Counted from the stretch's first letter, positions 22,101 to 31,428 are shown. The stretch is 64,000 nucleotides of DNA from Isoperla grammatica (GCA_945910005.1 OX246746.1:33131409-33195408), one strand, 5' to 3'. Notes: generated from the letters alone by a model not told the origin. Numbers and translations are program-made.

Positions 22101-24421
22101 TCCCAGGAATTTTCCCGGGAATATTCCCCAAAAATAAATTCCGGGAATTTATACATCACTAGGTGTACATAGGGCAAACGGGGAGGACCATTAGCACATA
22201 GCACCCGCATCAAAGAACATAAGAGACGCACCAAATCGGCCAACATAAAGTGTTCTGCCATAGCTGAACATGCAGTAGTCAATATAACTTCATCTTAACA
22301 TGAAATAGATTTTGACAGAACCGAAGTGCTGGCCAAAACCAAACATTTGGTAGGTACCTAGATTGATCAGAGAGGCTATTGAAATAGAAAAACATCCCCT
22401 TAATTTCAATAGGGAGGGAGGTTATACACTGAGTGCTACATGGAAACCTATAATTGCCCCATCAAGGTACAATACAAAGTAGTCTATTGTGGTAGACAAC
22501 GCGCTATAATTGCTTTGTTATTGTACGACAGACGCACGTAGGCACTAATGACGCGGACGTGTTGTTGCTTGCGCGGACGTGCTGCAACCCGCACACATCG
22601 TGTTTTGATAGGCGAGGAGGGGATGGAGGGGAAGTAGAGGAGCTATATAACTCTGAATATAACTCTGAGTGGCTTTGCAATAGCGGGTGTTATTCTGTTA
22701 GCATCACTGTCCAGAGTTTTCCCTCGTGACAGTTGTTGGTGTCAGTGTCAACACTCCACGAAGGTCCTTGGAGAAGCCCATTGCAATATGGGCGAAACGT
22801 TCCATTAGTTCCACCTTTTGAGTTTTGACACGGTTGTACCCGGAAAACCACGATAGTATAGTTGACTCCGGCCGTGAAAGCCTCCAAAATAAATACTAAT
22901 ATTATTATTATAGCTGTGTCTCCTACCAACCCAGTTGGAAGGAGTGCGGCCTATACGGAACACTTCTGCCAAACCCCACAACTAGCAAACCTAGCGTAGG
23001 AATGTGGAACTAATACGAAAACCCCCGTTGGTAAGAGAGCGCCCTACTACGGAACACTGCTACCAACCCCTCTTGGAAATCAGCTGTTTTTGCACGTGGG
23101 TAAGGAATGTGACAGCTCGACAACCCCCGTTGGTAGGAGTGCGCCCTACTACGGAACACTGCTACAGAAATCAGCTGTTTTAACACGTGGGTAAGGAATG
23201 TGACAGCTCGACAACCCCCGTTGGTAGGAGTGCGCCCTACTACAGAACACTGCTACCAACCCCCTTTGGAAATCAACTGTTTTGACACGTGGGTAAGGAA
23301 GGCGACAGCTCGACAACCCCCGTTGGTAGGAGTGCGCCCTACTACGAAACACTGCTACCAATGGGGGTTGTCGAGCTGTCACATTCCTTACCCACGTGTT
23401 AAAACAGCTGATTTCCAAGGGGGGTTGGTAGCAGTGTTCCATAGCAGGGCGCACTCTTACCAACGGGGGTTGTCGAGCTGTCACATTCCTTACCCACGTG
23501 TTAAAACAGCTGATTTCCAAGGGGGGCTGGTAGCAGTGTTCCGTAGCAGGGCGCACTCCTACCAACAGGGGTTGTCAAGCTGTCACATTCCTTACCCACG
23601 TGTTAAAACAGCTGATTTTTAAAGGGGGTTGGTAGCAGTGTTCCGTAGTAGGGCGCACTTCTACCAACGGAGGTTGTCGAGCTGTCACATTCCTTACCCA
23701 CGTGTTAAAACAGCTGATTTCCGTAGCAGTGTTCCGTAGTAGGGCGCACTCCTACCAACGGGGGTTGTCGAGCTGTCACATTCCTTACCCACGTGCAAAA
23801 ACAGCTGATTTCCAAGAGGGGTTGGTAGCAGTGTTCCGTAGTAGGGCGCTCTCTTACCAACGGGGGTTTTCGTAGTAGTTCCACATTCCTACGCTAGGTT
23901 TGCTAGTTGTAGGGTTGGCAGAAGTGTTCCGTATAAGCCGCACTCCTTCCAACTGGGTTGTTATGAAGGACGGCATATTATTATTATTATTAAGGAAGAT
24001 TTACCCAATTATGTTTTTCCAGCCTAGGCTGTACGCCGGCGTTGGACCATAACCCAGCACGAGACAGGGCCAACGAAAAAACCTATAGGCCTCCTAGGCC
24101 CTTGCAGATAGCCTAGCTAGGGCCTAGGCCTACCTAGTAATCTTATTCTAGGGTAGGCCCTAGCCTAGGCTAGCCCTAGGCTAGGCCCCTACCATTCTTT
24201 GCACTTGGTAAAAGCTGAGATAAATTGAGGAATCAATACGCCTAGGCCTTGGGAACCCTTTTGGTAAACACCCTTACTTTTGAGCTAAAGGTGATGAAAG
24301 CAGGCTAGCCTAGGCCTAGGCACCAACTTACCCCAGCGCGGCGTAGAATATCAATTGCTATAACCAACTCCATTTCCTCAGCGCCGTTCGGCAAAACAAC
24401 AATCGCCGTCTTCCGTGTCAT
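10124..24421 (-). CDS. PARK7: Protein DJ-1 orthologue (PARK7 family deglycase/redox chaperone)
   Basis: Four coding exons on the minus strand: 24421-24332, 12966-12805, 10966-10771 and 10245-10124, all with GT-AG introns. They join in phase to 189 residues, the length of human DJ-1. Exon 1 has GAEEME with Glu18. Exon 2 has CSRDI with Cys46 and the [10 protein letters not shown] strand. Exon 3 carries the nucleophile elbow IAAICAAP with Cys106 at exactly the human position. Exon 4 has [18 protein letters not shown]-1 is a small cytosolic and mitochondrial dimer acting in oxidative-stress protection. Two positions differ from human: His126 is Tyr (TSYPSV) and Cys53 is Ser (ISSD). Intron 1 is 11.4 kb and full of transposons. 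The start ATG is the only one in frame before the conserved strand. Orthology is very likely. Confidence 0.95.
11242..11395. repeat. Foldback hairpin (MITE-like) in PARK7 intron 2
   Basis: The left arm TGCATAGTTCACACTCAAGC pairs with the right arm GCTTGAGTCTGGACTATGCA. The inner arms also pair (CAATCACAGA against TCTGTGATTG) around a short loop near 11327. The arms contain repeated CTCAGCCTC. No target duplication was identified. Confidence 0.65.
11995..12733. mobile_element. PIF/Harbinger-like MITE with TAA target duplication (739 bp)
   Basis: The ends GGCCCGGTTTCACCAA and TTGGTGAAACCGGGCC are exact inverted repeats, flanked on both sides by TAA (11992-11994 and 12734-12736). G-rich ends with a 3-bp TWA duplication fit PIF/Harbinger. 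It lies in PARK7 intron 2, about 70 bases from exon 2. No transposase is seen. Confidence 0.8.
13200..13325 (+). repeat. Dispersed repeat, copy 1 (inverted mate at 63634-63745)
   Basis: The stretch from CCTCCGCCTTCGTCGGGTAA to CGACTCCGAAGGCCGCAAC is matched in reverse complement at 63634-63745 with a few substitutions. It has no coding content. The family is not recognised. Confidence 0.65.
14325..14470 (+). repeat. Dispersed repeat, copy 1 (inverted mate at 41580-41715)
   Basis: TCCAATCACTGATTCATATG, the following TTTCGTATTTGAAATATCGA and GGGTTGGTTTAGTCACTTTA are found in reverse complement at 41580-41715. The pair probably belongs to one unidentified interspersed family. Confidence 0.65.
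14566..15260 (+). mobile_element. MITE-like element, complete copy (695 bp)
   Basis: The ends AGGGATAGTCGGGTGAAAAA and, in reverse complement, AGGGATAGTCAGATGAAGAA form the terminal inverted repeat; ATAA flanks both sides as a possible 4-bp duplication. The left 416 bases (14566-14981) recur in opposite orientation at 17873-18288. The shared part contains the GC-rich landmark GACTGCGGACAGTACCGCTC (reverse strand here). It lies in PARK7 intron 1. Confidence 0.65.
15261..16039. other. Non-coding stretch with a diverged MITE relic
   Basis: No gene is seen. Bases 15565-15690 resemble the interior of the MITE-like element at 3267-3528 (shared CGGAAACTACTTGAAACACT-type block). The rest is unique-looking. 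Confidence 0.45.
16040..17767 (+). CDS. Uncharacterised 575-residue frame with nine 37-residue repeats
   Basis: I do not recognise this protein. From the first Met at 16040 it has a Thr/Pro/Glu-rich lead, then nine near-identical units of 37 residues (first unit 39) that begin [14 protein letters not shown] and end [14 protein letters not shown], then a 190-residue Ser/Pro/Asn/Gln-rich tail with no repeat. There is no signal peptide, membrane segment, zinc motif or catalytic motif. The repeats are acidic and probably disordered. The region is clearly GC-rich, unlike the AT-rich surroundings; the last 70 codons return to AT-rich. It lies antisense in PARK7 intron 1, between two inverted copies of a 416-bp repeat. 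Possible readings are a captured low-complexity gene, an unusual LINE ORF1 (RT remains follow at 18310), or a non-coding satellite whose 111-bp unit keeps frames open. Confidence 0.45.
   Translation: MLRVGLQPPTQPTKQEVTAGTQPTAAKTDDTLPKDKPETETPDLLAVNALKTADPVNSAQSMPSAIGQLPGAEPETTLEPDLIEVEPTLTAADPVNSAQSMPSAIVQLPVAETTLEPDLIEVEPTLTTADPVSSAHSMPSAIVQLPGAETTLEPDLIEVEPTLTTADPVSSAQSMPSAIVQLPGAETTLEPDLIEVEPTLTTADPVSSAHSMPSAIVQLPGAETTLEPDLIEIEPTLTTADPVNSAQSMPSAIGQLPGAETTLEPDLIEVEPTLTTADPVSSAHSMPSAIVQLPGAETTLEPDLIEVEPTLTTADPVNSAQSMPSAIGQLPGAETTLEPDLIEVEPTLTTADPVNSAQSMPSAIGQLPGAETTLEPDLIEVEPTLTTAGPSCDDSVATIFEISPSALTPEEVYTTTAETVSEFALDSWLSQDTDTGTATITSMINTTSAQDNNNQPEKANQSQHETSGALSQLGPDIPAQQSPTAETSLQPEAAVEPLHFSAEKPQHPHHNPQPSAQAYPLNNLSPTTSHATPKPNLSPTNSNHNISFLPQAKKFSNNAFSNTSPLTMNHPTSSP
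16196..17200 (+). repeat. 111-bp minisatellite, nine units (first 117 bp)
   Basis: Nine head-to-tail units with few substitutions. Two subtypes alternate (AACTCCGCCCAGTCC and AGCTCCGCCCACTCC), which suggests higher-order amplification of unit pairs. Because 111 is a multiple of three, the frame on each strand stays open through the array. Confidence 0.9.
17873..18288 (-). mobile_element. Truncated inverted copy of the MITE-like element at 14566
   Basis: This is the reverse complement of 14566-14981 with moderate divergence, ending in the terminal AAGGGTAAGTCAGATGAAAA (minus strand). The other half of the element is missing. It lies between the repeat-rich frame and the LINE remains. Confidence 0.75.
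18844..19222. mobile_element. hAT-like MITE inserted in the LINE (379 bp)
   Basis: The ends are TAGGGCTG and CAGCCCTA, flanked by TTCTCCTA (18836-18843) and TTTTCCTA (19223-19230), a 7-of-8 match for an 8-bp duplication. Subterminal GTAAACGTTTA-type words repeat on both sides. It splits the RT frame between catalytic blocks. Confidence 0.8.
20674..20734. repeat. Two adjacent perfect palindromes (16 bp and 46 bp)
   Basis: GGGAACTATAGTTCCC is followed at once by a perfect 46-bp palindrome (20689-20734) whose half starts CATAAGATAGAATACATTAG. The related LINE 3' UTR copy at 34066-34300 has only one arm here, so the palindrome is a later inverted duplication in this copy. Confidence 0.85.
21040..22160. 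mobile_element. hAT-like element splitting the Penelope GIY-YIG region
   Basis: The ends read CAGTGATGTA and TACATCACT, with subterminal GGGAATATTCCC-type palindromes on both sides. The flanks AGGTGTGG (21032-21039) and AGGTGTAC (22161-22168) match at 6 of 8. Removing it brings the two halves of the Penelope coding sequence back next to each other. Its interior carries another element. Confidence 0.7.
21459..21869. mobile_element. Nested MITE-like element
   Basis: The left end GTTTTCCAATGGGCTGCACT is matched in reverse complement by the right end (AGTGCGGCCATTGGAAAAC), and GCACTCAGTGC occurs near both ends. The interior (21650-21780) resembles 38224-38310, so parts belong to a dispersed family. 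No clear target duplication. Confidence 0.6.
22927..23960. mobile_element. Foldback element with tandem-repeat arms (1.03 kb)
   Basis: The termini CAACCCAGTTGGAAGGAGTG and the matching right end form long inverted arms meeting near 23360. Each arm is built of about 100-bp repeats with CAACCCCCGTTGGTAGGAGT, GCCCTACTACGGAACACTGC, AATCAGCTGTTT and CACGTGGGTAAGGAATGTGA. The open frames on both strands here are by-products of the repeats. No target duplication was recognised; ATT/AAT runs flank both sides. Confidence 0.85.
23961..24331. other. Intronic stretch with clustered AGGCCTA words
   Basis: PARK7 intron 1 next to exon 1. No gene; dense TAGGCCTA/CCTAGGC words from 24060 to 24320. Confidence 0.5.
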
Positions 24422-24929
24422 CTTTGCACAAGTACAAATTTTGATCTGTTAAACACAAAACAAATTTCACACAACTCCACGGAAACAATTCACTCAGCAG
24501 AAAGCCAGAAACCAACGACGAAACAAACAGAAACAAACGACGAAAAGAAAAATTTCAAGGGAAGACGCACACGGACTCTATCCGTATCACGGTCGGTAGC
24601 TTACAGACTGCCAACTTCTTAACAGTTAACAATATGTAGGCCTATCTAGAGAATAATAAATATAATAATATGAACGTCTACAGGTGCATAACACAATTCA
24701 ATATTACATAAAAATAGAATATAAGAACTACAAATAAAATATTAAACATGGTTTCAAGCACTATTTATAATAGTTATGATCTTAAAGTATATATTAAACC
24801 GTTACACTGGTCATCCTGTTGCAATTGGGCGGGAATCAATGCCGTAAAGTTGACTGGCGAATTGACGAGTGGTGATAGGCGGAGCTTGCGCCGAGTACTG
24901 TGTCACGTGACTAGCAGTTGGGAAAAGTC
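24422..24929 (-). promoter_or_regulatory. Probable PARK7 5' UTR and promoter region
   Basis: This is the sequence immediately upstream of the PARK7 start codon. No TATA box or defined start site can be named. The transcription start is probably in the first few hundred bases, but this is inferred from position only. Confidence 0.35.
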
Positions 24930-25104
24930 GTTGTTGTTGTTGTTGTTTCTAGCGGTAGTAGAAACCCTTCCGCTGGCTATGTCTTCATTAAAATTGAGTT
25001 CTTAGATTTTGCGTTCCGTTTTGGTGATAAAATTTGTTATGGTTTTGATTAGGTTGAGGGACAGATTTGATAGGAGATCGGTTTCGGTAACTGGCTGGAG
25101 GATG
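24930..25104 (-). mobile_element. 3' end of the older I-clade LINE copy (copy B)
   Basis: This stretch repeats 25105-25270 almost exactly: a (TTG)n run, then TTTCTAGCGGTAGTAGAAAC and on to GGCTGGAGGATG. It is the 3' end of a LINE whose upstream part continues at 31667-32197; a complete copy of the same family was inserted between the two. Confidence 0.85.
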
Positions 25105-25184
25105 TTGTTGTTGTTGTTGTTGTTGTTGTTTCTAGCGGTAGTGGAAACCCTTCCGCTGGCTATGTCTTCAATAAAATTGAGTTC

Positions 25185-28100
25185 TTAGATTTTGCGTTCC
25201 GTTTTGGTGATAAAGTTTGTTATGGTTTTGATTAGGTTGAGGGACAGATTCGATAGGAGGTCGGTTTCGGTAACTGGCTGGAGGATGTGCTCCGGTAAAG
25301 CGTCGTAGAGGCCTTGGCGCCATCTGTCGTAGTGTGGGCAAATTAGAAGAAGATGCATTATGGTCTCAGGTTCGCTACAGTGAGGGCATTCGGGCGGGGT
25401 GTTTGGATGGAATTTATGTAGATACGCGTTTAGTCGACAATGCCCTAAACGAAGGCGGGTAATAGTGACGATGTCTTTTCGGGACAGGTTCTTGAAGCTA
25501 TTGAACCATGGTGAGGTACGAATTTTTGGCTGAATTTGAGAATAGTGTCTTCCCTTGGTTTCGTTTGTTGATGTGAACGTGTCATTCCACATGAGTGCGA
25601 TCTTCTTGGAGATAATAGTGTTGATGACCTGGGGGTTTATTTGGGTTTCTATTGGTAGACGAGTTGATGTTGCCGCCTGTTTGGCTAAGGAATCAACTGT
25701 TTCGTTGCCTGGGATGCCGATGTGTGCTGGAACCCAGCAGATATTAACTTTAAGTCCTGATTGGGTTAGATGAATTAGAAGGCTTGCCGCCACAAAGGAA
25801 TAATAGTCCGTTTTGCCGCTAAAGGAGCTGTCCTGGAGAGCTTGAAGGCTGCCTTTCGAATCAGAGAAAATTGTCGAATTGCTGAAACGGTGAATTGAGA
25901 CGTATTGTAGAGCCTTAATGATTGCTATTGTTTCTGCTGTGGTTATAGATATGTCGCCGATGAGTTTGTAGCGGAACCTTTTGTTGTTGCTGGAATCATA
26001 GAAAGCGGCCCCGACGTTAATTTCGCTTTCCGTATTGATTTTAGAGCCGTCTGTGAAGATAAGGGTGCTGCTTTCGTATTTATCAGAGATGAGTGCCTTG
26101 AATGACTCATTAGCTGTGATGCGGTTAGTAGTGTCATATTCACAGTCAGGTATGACATTGGGTAATACGTGATTCTCGATTGTGTAGAAAGGGTGAACAA
26201 ATTGGAGTGGCCAAGGGTAGTTCCATATCCAATGATTAGCTTCTGTGAGGTATTGCAGGGCGGTTACTAGTAAGGGGTGGAGTCCTCCGACGTGCCCGTC
26301 TCGTTCCCTTTCTTTGTAAGTTAGATGTAGGGATTTCAGGGATCTGATTAACTCATTGTGTTCCTTGGTGAGTTGTTTGGCTAAATATTTTATAGCTGAC
26401 TTATAGGCTCCCAAGCGTAGTGGTAGCGTAGCCGCTTCTGTAATGATTGAGTGGTTTGGTGAGGAGTTTTGTGCCCCTAAGCAAATTCGGATACCTTGTC
26501 TGTAGATTCTCTCTAGGGGTTCAAAAATATGCGGCTGTGCATTTCCAAAAATTATTGAACCATATTCGAGTTTACTTTGTAGTCTACTTTTCAAGATGTT
26601 TAGCATGATTTTGGGGTTTGCCCCCCATTCTATACCTTGAATGCATCTGAGGAGGTTAACTTCTTTCAGGCATGCATTGTAGAGTTGTTTGGCGTGATGT
26701 TTCCACGTTAGCTTGCTGTCGATGAATAACCCAAGGAATTTGTGGTTTGTAGTGAATTGTACTTTTTTGTTTTGCAGTTTGATAGTTAGCTCGTTTATAT
26801 TGAACCGCCTTTTCGTAAAAATCATTAGGGCGCTTTTCGACGGGTTGACTGAAAGCTCTAGTTGATTGAGTTTATTTGCGAGAATAGTGAGGCTTTGCTG
26901 GAGTTGTATTTGCGCTATCTCTAAGTTGTCAGCAATTGAATAGAGTACCAAGTCGTCTGCAAACATAAGTATTTTTGTATGGCTGGGGAGAAGTTTCTCG
27001 AGGTCCTGGGTATATATTAAGTATAGGAGAGTACTTAACACAGCCCCTTGCGGTAGCCCCCTGTAAGTAGAACGAGCCGAGGACGTAGTGTTTCCGTGGG
27101 ATCGAACTTTGATGGTTCGGTTTTGTAGATACTTACTTATCCATTTAACTACTTTGTTGGACACCCCTGTTTTAATTAGTTGCTCTCTTACTATTCTTCG
27201 GTTTACTGAGTCATATGCTTTTTCTATATCTAAGAATACTGTTGCCATATATTTATTTGAATTTAACGTGATCTGCGCATCGGTTACAAGTTTAGCAATG
27301 CTGTCCAAAGTGCATCTAGCTTTCCGAAAACCATATTGTTGGCTGGGCAGTTTGTTATTGAATTCTAGCCAGCGTTCGAGTCTGTTTTTTATTAGCCTTT
27401 CCATTATTTTACCGATGACAGATGTCAGTGCGATAGGTCTGTAGGATGTAGGTTTAGTTTTATCCTTGCCCGGTTTTGGGATTGGTATGACGTTCGCTGT
27501 CCGCCATTCGTCGGGGACTTCAGCTGTCCTCCATAGATCGTTAAGTGAGTCGAGTAGCGCTTTTTTCCCCGAGTCTGACATATTTTGGATCATACTTGGT
27601 GTTATCCCGTCTGGCCCGGGAGCGGAGGTAGCCCGTAGCTGTTTAAGTATGTTTGTTAATTCGTTTATGGTAAAGTTTCTATCAAGTTCGTGTGAATGAT
27701 TCTTGTCAATGTCTTTAGGCCTATAGTCGTCTTCTAGCTCCAAGCGATTAGGTTCGTAGTCCGGGGCTATTAGTTGAGAGAAGTCTTCGACGAATTGAGG
27801 GGTGTCCGTCACCCCCATGGTTAACGTGTGTTTTTTCCCTTTGAACCATCTGATTCGTTTCAAAATTACAGATAATGGAGTTTGACGATTAATTGAGTTA
27901 CAGTATTCGTGCCAGCTATTTTTGCGTTCTTCCCTTAAGGTGTATTTAGATTTTGCTATCGCTCGTTTGAGGCTAAGGTAGTTATTCATTGAGGGGTCTG
28001 CTTTAAAAAGTTTCCAGGATTTTTTCCGTTCCGCCACTGTTTTGGCACATGTGGAGTTCCACCAGGGTACCGGTTGATTGGTTCGTACTGCGTATTGGTT

Positions 28101-28960
28101 AGAAGCTTGTCCACTACGATTAGCTGCTGATCGGATCGCCTCCGTTATATTATTATAATGGTTTGGTGAGTGGGTTGGAGCTTGGTCTATGTGGGTGATT
28201 GTCTGGTCGCATATAGTGCGGAACTTGCACCAATTTATTTTCTTTAACGATACCTTTCTAAGTGAGGGGGAGGGGTGAGATTGGAGGTGTGGTGCGGCGC
28301 TGGTATGAATGATGATAGGGAAATGATCACTGCCGTAGGGGTCAGGGAGTACCGACCAAGTTAGTATAGGTGCTAACTGGCATGACGTAAGGGTAACGTC
28401 GGGGGTGGATGGGGGAATGGGTGGTCTGAGTATGAATGTGGGGTCGAGATTGTTCAGGATGGTTAATGCGTTGGTTTGAATTGAGTTTGCTACTATGTCT
28501 CCTTCCTTATTAGCTGGTCTATTGGCGTCCCACATAGGGTGATGGGCATTTAGATCTCCACAGAATACGGTGTTAGGTGGTAAGGTGGATGACATTGCCT
28601 CCCACGATTTTTTAAAGTTTGTTGAGTATGGCTTCCTGTAGCAAGAGTAAACATTGATGGTGTGGTTTGGTGATAAAGAGATGTTTGCTGCTATTATTTG
28701 CACGCCTCCTTCGTCAATGGGGGTAGTGATTGGCGTATAGTGGTATTGTTTGTTAATTAGTAACGCTACCCCCCCATATCCGTCATCTCTGTCTTCCCTT
28801 ATTATTTCATAATTGGTGAGATTGAGTTTATCTCTTGTTTTGAGCCATGTTTCTTGGAGCGCCACGGCGGTGGGTTTGAATATCTGTAGGAGCCATTGTA
28901 GTATTCTGCTATATTGCTTTTGATGCTGTGTATATTCCATTGAAGAAGGCTAAATTCCAT
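25185..28960 (-). CDS. LINE ORF2: AP-type endonuclease, reverse transcriptase, RNase H
   Basis: An uninterrupted 1251-residue frame ends at 25185 and opens at 28940. The natural start is probably the ATG at 28960, which reads MEFSLLQWNIHSIKSN, the first endonuclease strand, in another frame; a single frameshift near codon 20 then leads into LQWLLQIFKPTAVALQETW. Numbering from the Met at 28940: endonuclease to about 215 (GDLNAHH 128-134, SDHFP 204-208), RT about 470-740 (FLDIEKAYDS, GLPQGAVLS, FADD 660-663), RNase H about 955-1095 (D964, E1003, D1027, D1083), and a Cys/His motif near 1185-1201 (CPHC, then H and C). The enzyme nicks the target and copies element RNA. Only the frameshift and the lost ORF1 spacing mark it as probably inactive. 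Confidence 0.92.
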
Positions 28961-28968
28961 GTTGTGTG

Positions 28969-29923
28969 AAGAAAATACCGGATATCATTGTAACAATAAG
29001 TTGTGCTTTAGGGTATATCAATAACTTGCCTATTCCAGAGAAAAAACGTGTCAGACTACTAGGTGTAATTGTTACAAGTGATCTAAAATGGAACACTCAT
29101 TGTGAAGTAGTACGAGCCAAAGCCACCAGACAATTATATTTCATTGCTAGACACCTGCATCATGCTCAGCCTAGCACCAAAAGGGCTGTTTACCTAGCGC
29201 TCGTTAGACCTCATCTCGTCTACGGCTGCCCAGCGTGGGACCCAACATCTATATGCAACAAGATGAAGTTGGAGCGTGTCCAAAGTAGAGCTACACGCTT
29301 TATTGCTGCTAGGTCGCAATTTACCAATCATAGTGCTACGGCAAGACGTGCATCATTGAAGATTCCATCTCTGGAAACATTCAGGAAAAAAGTAGAGCTA
29401 CAATTTTTGTGGGGCATGTTGAATGGTAGGACAAACCTGGATCCATATGTAAGACTGCAAGCCTGTAATCGTAGTGCCCAATTTGGTAGGGGTCTATTGT
29501 TCAGGCCACCTTTTGCCAGAACAGCAGCCTACCAGAAAGGGTTCTATTATAGGGCTTGTCAATCGTGGAATTCTCTTCCACTGAAGATCAGGATGGCACG
29601 CTCATTAGATGTCTTCAAAGCGTCTTTAACGGAGCATTTTTTAAACATTGTTTTGTAAATTTTGTTTTTTTTTATTCTTTTTTATTCCTTTTTAACAGTT
29701 CTGTCTTATAATTATATTTTCATTCATATTATGTTTTCATGTTTTTTGTTTTGTATTTTGTATTTTGTATTTTGTATTATGTTCATTTATATATTTAGAT
29801 TTTAAGTTATTTTAGTATGGGTTGGCAGTCACTCTTGTGTGTTTGGAGCTGTGCTCTTTTCTGCCAACCCCTATTCAATTCACTATTGTAATGAATACAA
29901 ATAATTAATAAATAAATAAATAA
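28969..29923 (+). mobile_element. 5'-truncated LINE inserted between ORF1 and ORF2
   Basis: An open frame to 29658 encodes the post-RT region of another LINE: RVRLLGVIVTSDLKWNTHC, LVRPHLVYGCPAWDPTS, LERVQSRATRFIAAR, ACQSWNSLPLKIR. It is on the opposite strand to the host LINE. The 3' part has TTTTGTATTTTG repeats and an (AATA)n tail. Near-identical 8-mers GTTGTGTG (28961-28968) and GTTGTATG (29924-29931) flank it as a target duplication. The RT core and endonuclease are missing. Confidence 0.85.
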
Positions 29924-30012
29924 GTTGTATGCGTTTTGTGGTTTGGTTCCTGTTAGGTGAATGAAAATGTCGCAGAGTAGGTTTGTAATGAGATGGATTG
30001 TTGTTTTTATTT

Positions 30013-31428
30013 TTACACTATCTTGAAGTTCTGTATCGTTCGCTTTATCGATATGGGACATGAATTGATGTTAGGGTTACCGTACAGCTGAGTCGCCTCC
30101 TCTTCGTCCGGGATAGTGATTTCATTTGTTGTCGGGATGTCGTTTGATGATAAGAGAGGTTGATCCGGTGTTGATGATACAATGTCTGCCCATGATGTGG
30201 CAGCTCTAGTGGGGTTATCGTCCTGTGATTGAGGGGAGTGGTGGATTGGCAGTTTGTCGTAAGGTTGTGTTGCTGTCTTGAGAGATGGGAAATTATTGTT
30301 GGACATTTTGGGTACTTGCGGTCTGGATTCGTGTAGTACTTTGGATCTGGCTTCTTGGTATGATATATGGTCTGTGGTCATAAGATTTGAGATTGCACTT
30401 CTTTGTTTGTAGACTGGGCAGGTGTCTGATAAGGATGGGTGGCTTCCGTTGCAATTAATGCAACAGGTCGGTGCCGTACACTCGTCATCTATATTATGGT
30501 CTGCTTTGCCACAATTAGCGCACAGCTGTGCCCTTGAGCACTTATTTTGAATGTGACCATATCTAAAGCAGATCATGCATTGTAAAACTTTTGGGATGTA
30601 TGGTGTGACCTCTAGGTTAACTGAATGAATTTGAATTTCGTTTGGTAGGTTGACTCCTTGGAATGTCAACAGAATTGTACCTGTTGGTTTATATTCGAAG
30701 TGACTGCCCTCTAAAGTTATAATTTTTTTTGTGAATCTGCGGACATGTAAAATTTTTTGAGGGGATTTCGATAATTTAATTATTTCTTCATCTGGGATTA
30801 GAGGGTCGACCCCTTTGACAATGCCTTTGCACGTATATAGTCCGAGGGGCGCGTACGCGTTCAGTGGGATGTTTCCGATGTGTTTTAGTTGGAGGAGACT
30901 GTTTGCCACGTCCAGGTGTTGAGTTTGGACTCTGATACTGGTTCTGTCAGACGACACAATTGTTGCTTTGTTTTGGAATTTAGAATAGATATACTTTCCT
31001 ATTGTCATTGGGTGTGGTAGGGAGGTTGTATTGTTGTTTGTTCTGATTATTATAATATAATTCTTCTCTGGATTTCTTTCGAATTTTGTTAGTCTAAATG
31101 ACAATGGAATGTTCTCAGCCGGTGTACCCTCGGCGTTTGGGGGGTGTTGGTTTTCATTATTTTTCTGGCCATTTTTACTTTCCTTGACGGAATTTTTAGA
31201 TTGTTTAGATTTAGGGTTTTCGGTATGCTTTGAGGTCTGTTTTATGAAATCGGTTTTTGTAGGGATTGGTTTGGCTGACATTTTTTTACGAGATTTAAGT
31301 ATTTCACTTCCCTGATCTGAGTCGACGCCACTGGAAGATCTGCTCCTTTTTGGTTTCGCCTCATGGTCGTCCATGGGTTCCGGTTCTGGATCTTCGGAGT
31401 CGCTGGAGTCTGATTTCCCAGACGGCAT
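30013..31428 (-). CDS. LINE ORF1: gag-like RNA-binding protein with three zinc knuckles
   Basis: A 471-residue intact frame. The first 100 residues are charged and Ser/Lys-rich. A globular middle (about 105-280) has the RRM-like pattern of I/Jockey ORF1 proteins. Three Cys/His knuckles follow (C284-x2-C287...H292-x4-C297; C303-x2-C306...H311...C317; C323-x2-C326...C337). The tail includes TSWADIV. Such proteins coat element RNA and form the RNP used by ORF2. The stop is about 89 bases from the ORF2 start once the inserted LINE is discounted. The frame looks undamaged, in contrast to the older copies nearby. Confidence 0.9.
   Translation of the reverse strand: MPSGKSDSSDSEDPEPEPMDDHEAKPKRSRSSSGVDSDQGSEILKSRKKMSAKPIPTKTDFIKQTSKHTENPKSKQSKNSVKESKNGQKNNENQHPPNAEGTPAENIPLSFRLTKFERNPEKNYIIIIRTNNNTTSLPHPMTIGKYIYSKFQNKATIVSSDRTSIRVQTQHLDVANSLLQLKHIGNIPLNAYAPLGLYTCKGIVKGVDPLIPDEEIIKLSKSPQKILHVRRFTKKIITLEGSHFEYKPTGTILLTFQGVNLPNEIQIHSVNLEVTPYIPKVLQCMICFRYGHIQNKCSRAQLCANCGKADHNIDDECTAPTCCINCNGSHPSLSDTCPVYKQRSAISNLMTTDHISYQEARSKVLHESRPQVPKMSNNNFPSLKTATQPYDKLPIHHSPQSQDDNPTRAATSWADIVSSTPDQPLLSSNDIPTTNEITIPDEEEATQLYGNPNINSCPISIKRTIQNFKIV

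Larger units (their letters stand above)
20933..22880 (+). pseudogene. Penelope-like retroelement, C-terminal GIY-YIG part
   Basis: The translation holds the linker [14 protein letters not shown] (to 21039), interrupted by an insertion, then VYIGQTGRT (22163-22190). After a small frame break come [16 protein letters not shown] and AEHAVVNI, then [20 protein letters not shown] and [10 protein letters not shown] (22355-22465). The order [24 protein letters not shown] is the GIY-YIG endonuclease end of Penelope-like elements. The RT part is absent. Bases 20933-20975 recur inverted at about 22813-22858, an arrangement known from Penelope terminal repeats. The copy is broken by an insertion and at least one frameshift. 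Confidence 0.85.

Noticed and set aside
22690..22929. 79-codon minus-strand frame with a [12 protein letters not shown] segment
   Set aside because: It lies in the inverted terminal piece of the Penelope-like element and is best read as element sequence, not a gene.
23149..23622. 138- and 140-codon frames on both strands
   Set aside because: They are translations of the foldback arms; both strands show the same repeated words.
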